A DNA stretch of 5,490 bases, taken from assembly GCA_008086245.1 (NCBI GenBank), contig VSIX01000091.1:1-5490 (forward strand). Reading direction: 5' to 3'. This document shows positions 5,385 to 5,490 of this stretch, piece by piece. A program made the position numbers and the translations under genes. This stretch comes from Candidatus Mcinerneyibacterium aminivorans. Lineage in GTDB: Bacteria; Macinerneyibacteriota; Macinerneyibacteria; Macinerneyibacteriales; Macinerneyibacteriaceae. Position 1 is the first letter of the stretch. Each line of letters opens with the position of its first letter. Below the pieces are notes generated by a model. It did not search any database. It was given only the letters and a program-made list of their open reading frames with translations, and was not told where the DNA came from.

Positions 5385-5466
5385 TGTACTTTTAAAATAG
5401 AAAAACAAAATACAGACACGGACCAGCACTTACTTTATAACTACATAATTTTATAAGAAAAGTACA
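5385..5466 (+). repeat. 9-bp inverted repeat in the non-coding region after cdsA
   Basis: TGTACTTTT (5385-5393) and AAAAGTACA (5458-5466) are perfect reverse complements 64 nt apart, within the 150-nt non-coding region 5341-5490. I see no gene, tRNA, U-tract terminator or strong promoter in that region. In AT-rich sequence a 9-bp match at this distance can arise by chance. It may still be a long-loop RNA stem or part of the control region of the next gene beyond the window. Confidence 0.3.
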
Positions 5467-5490
5467 TTAAAAATTAAATAGGTAATTTGA

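Noticed and set aside
106-5419. Minus-strand open frames of 60-110 codons across the window (for example 106-369, 1507-1839, 2252-2545 and 5225-5419)
   Set aside because: All but the one at the 3' end lie antisense to clearly conserved genes, and that one mostly overlaps cdsA. They have low-complexity Phe/Ser-rich products and no recognisable domain.
5430-5457. A promoter for a next gene (TTACTT, 16 bp, TATAAG)
   Set aside because: Both boxes are poor matches in AT-rich DNA, and no downstream gene is visible to support it.

Overview
This window is a compact, all-plus-strand bacterial housekeeping locus from an AT-rich genome. It carries eight complete genes in the order rplM (L13), rpsI (S9), rpsB (S2), tsf (EF-Ts), pyrH (UMP kinase), frr (ribosome recycling factor), uppS (undecaprenyl diphosphate synthase) and cdsA (CDP-diglyceride synthase). 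All eight products are recognisable from conserved motifs. No gene looks broken, and there is no mobile element, CRISPR array, tRNA or rRNA.

Layout: positions 1-154 are upstream sequence with a good sigma70-type promoter (TTGACT, 17 bp, TATTAT) and a strong Shine-Dalgarno (SD) sequence for rplM. rplM and rpsI are separated by 17 nt. A 114-nt gap (991-1104) holds the clearest regulatory element, a long hairpin whose 5' arm can alternatively pair with the rpsB SD. This is a candidate autoregulatory leader of the S2/EF-Ts unit. From rpsB to cdsA the genes are tightly packed: tsf/pyrH overlap by one base (TAATG), the uppS start lies one base after the frr stop, and uppS/cdsA overlap (TTGA). Positions 5341-5490 are non-coding, with no convincing gene and no clear terminator.

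Functionally, the first six genes supply translation components (two large-operon-type ribosomal proteins, S2, the EF-Tu nucleotide exchange factor, the recycling factor) plus UMP phosphorylation. The last two supply the lipid carrier for peptidoglycan synthesis and the activated lipid for phospholipid synthesis. The rpsB-tsf-pyrH-frr-uppS-cdsA order is a classic bacterial cluster. In many bacteria it continues into dxr and rseP, but not here.

Organism: a bacterium with strong SD usage (GAGGTG, GGAGGT, AAAGGAGG) and frequent TTG starts (rpsI, uppS, cdsA). EF-Ts is the short form (about 198 residues), like those I remember from Thermotoga and Thermus rather than the roughly 280-residue proteobacterial form. 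The rplM-rpsI-rpsB-tsf linkage is familiar from the Bacteroidota/FCB side of the tree, but the strong SDs argue against Bacteroidota proper. I do not assign a phylum.

Nothing here is an obvious new protein system. The parts worth a second look are RNA-level: the rpsB leader hairpin, and a perfect 12-bp inverted repeat hidden inside the start of pyrH.
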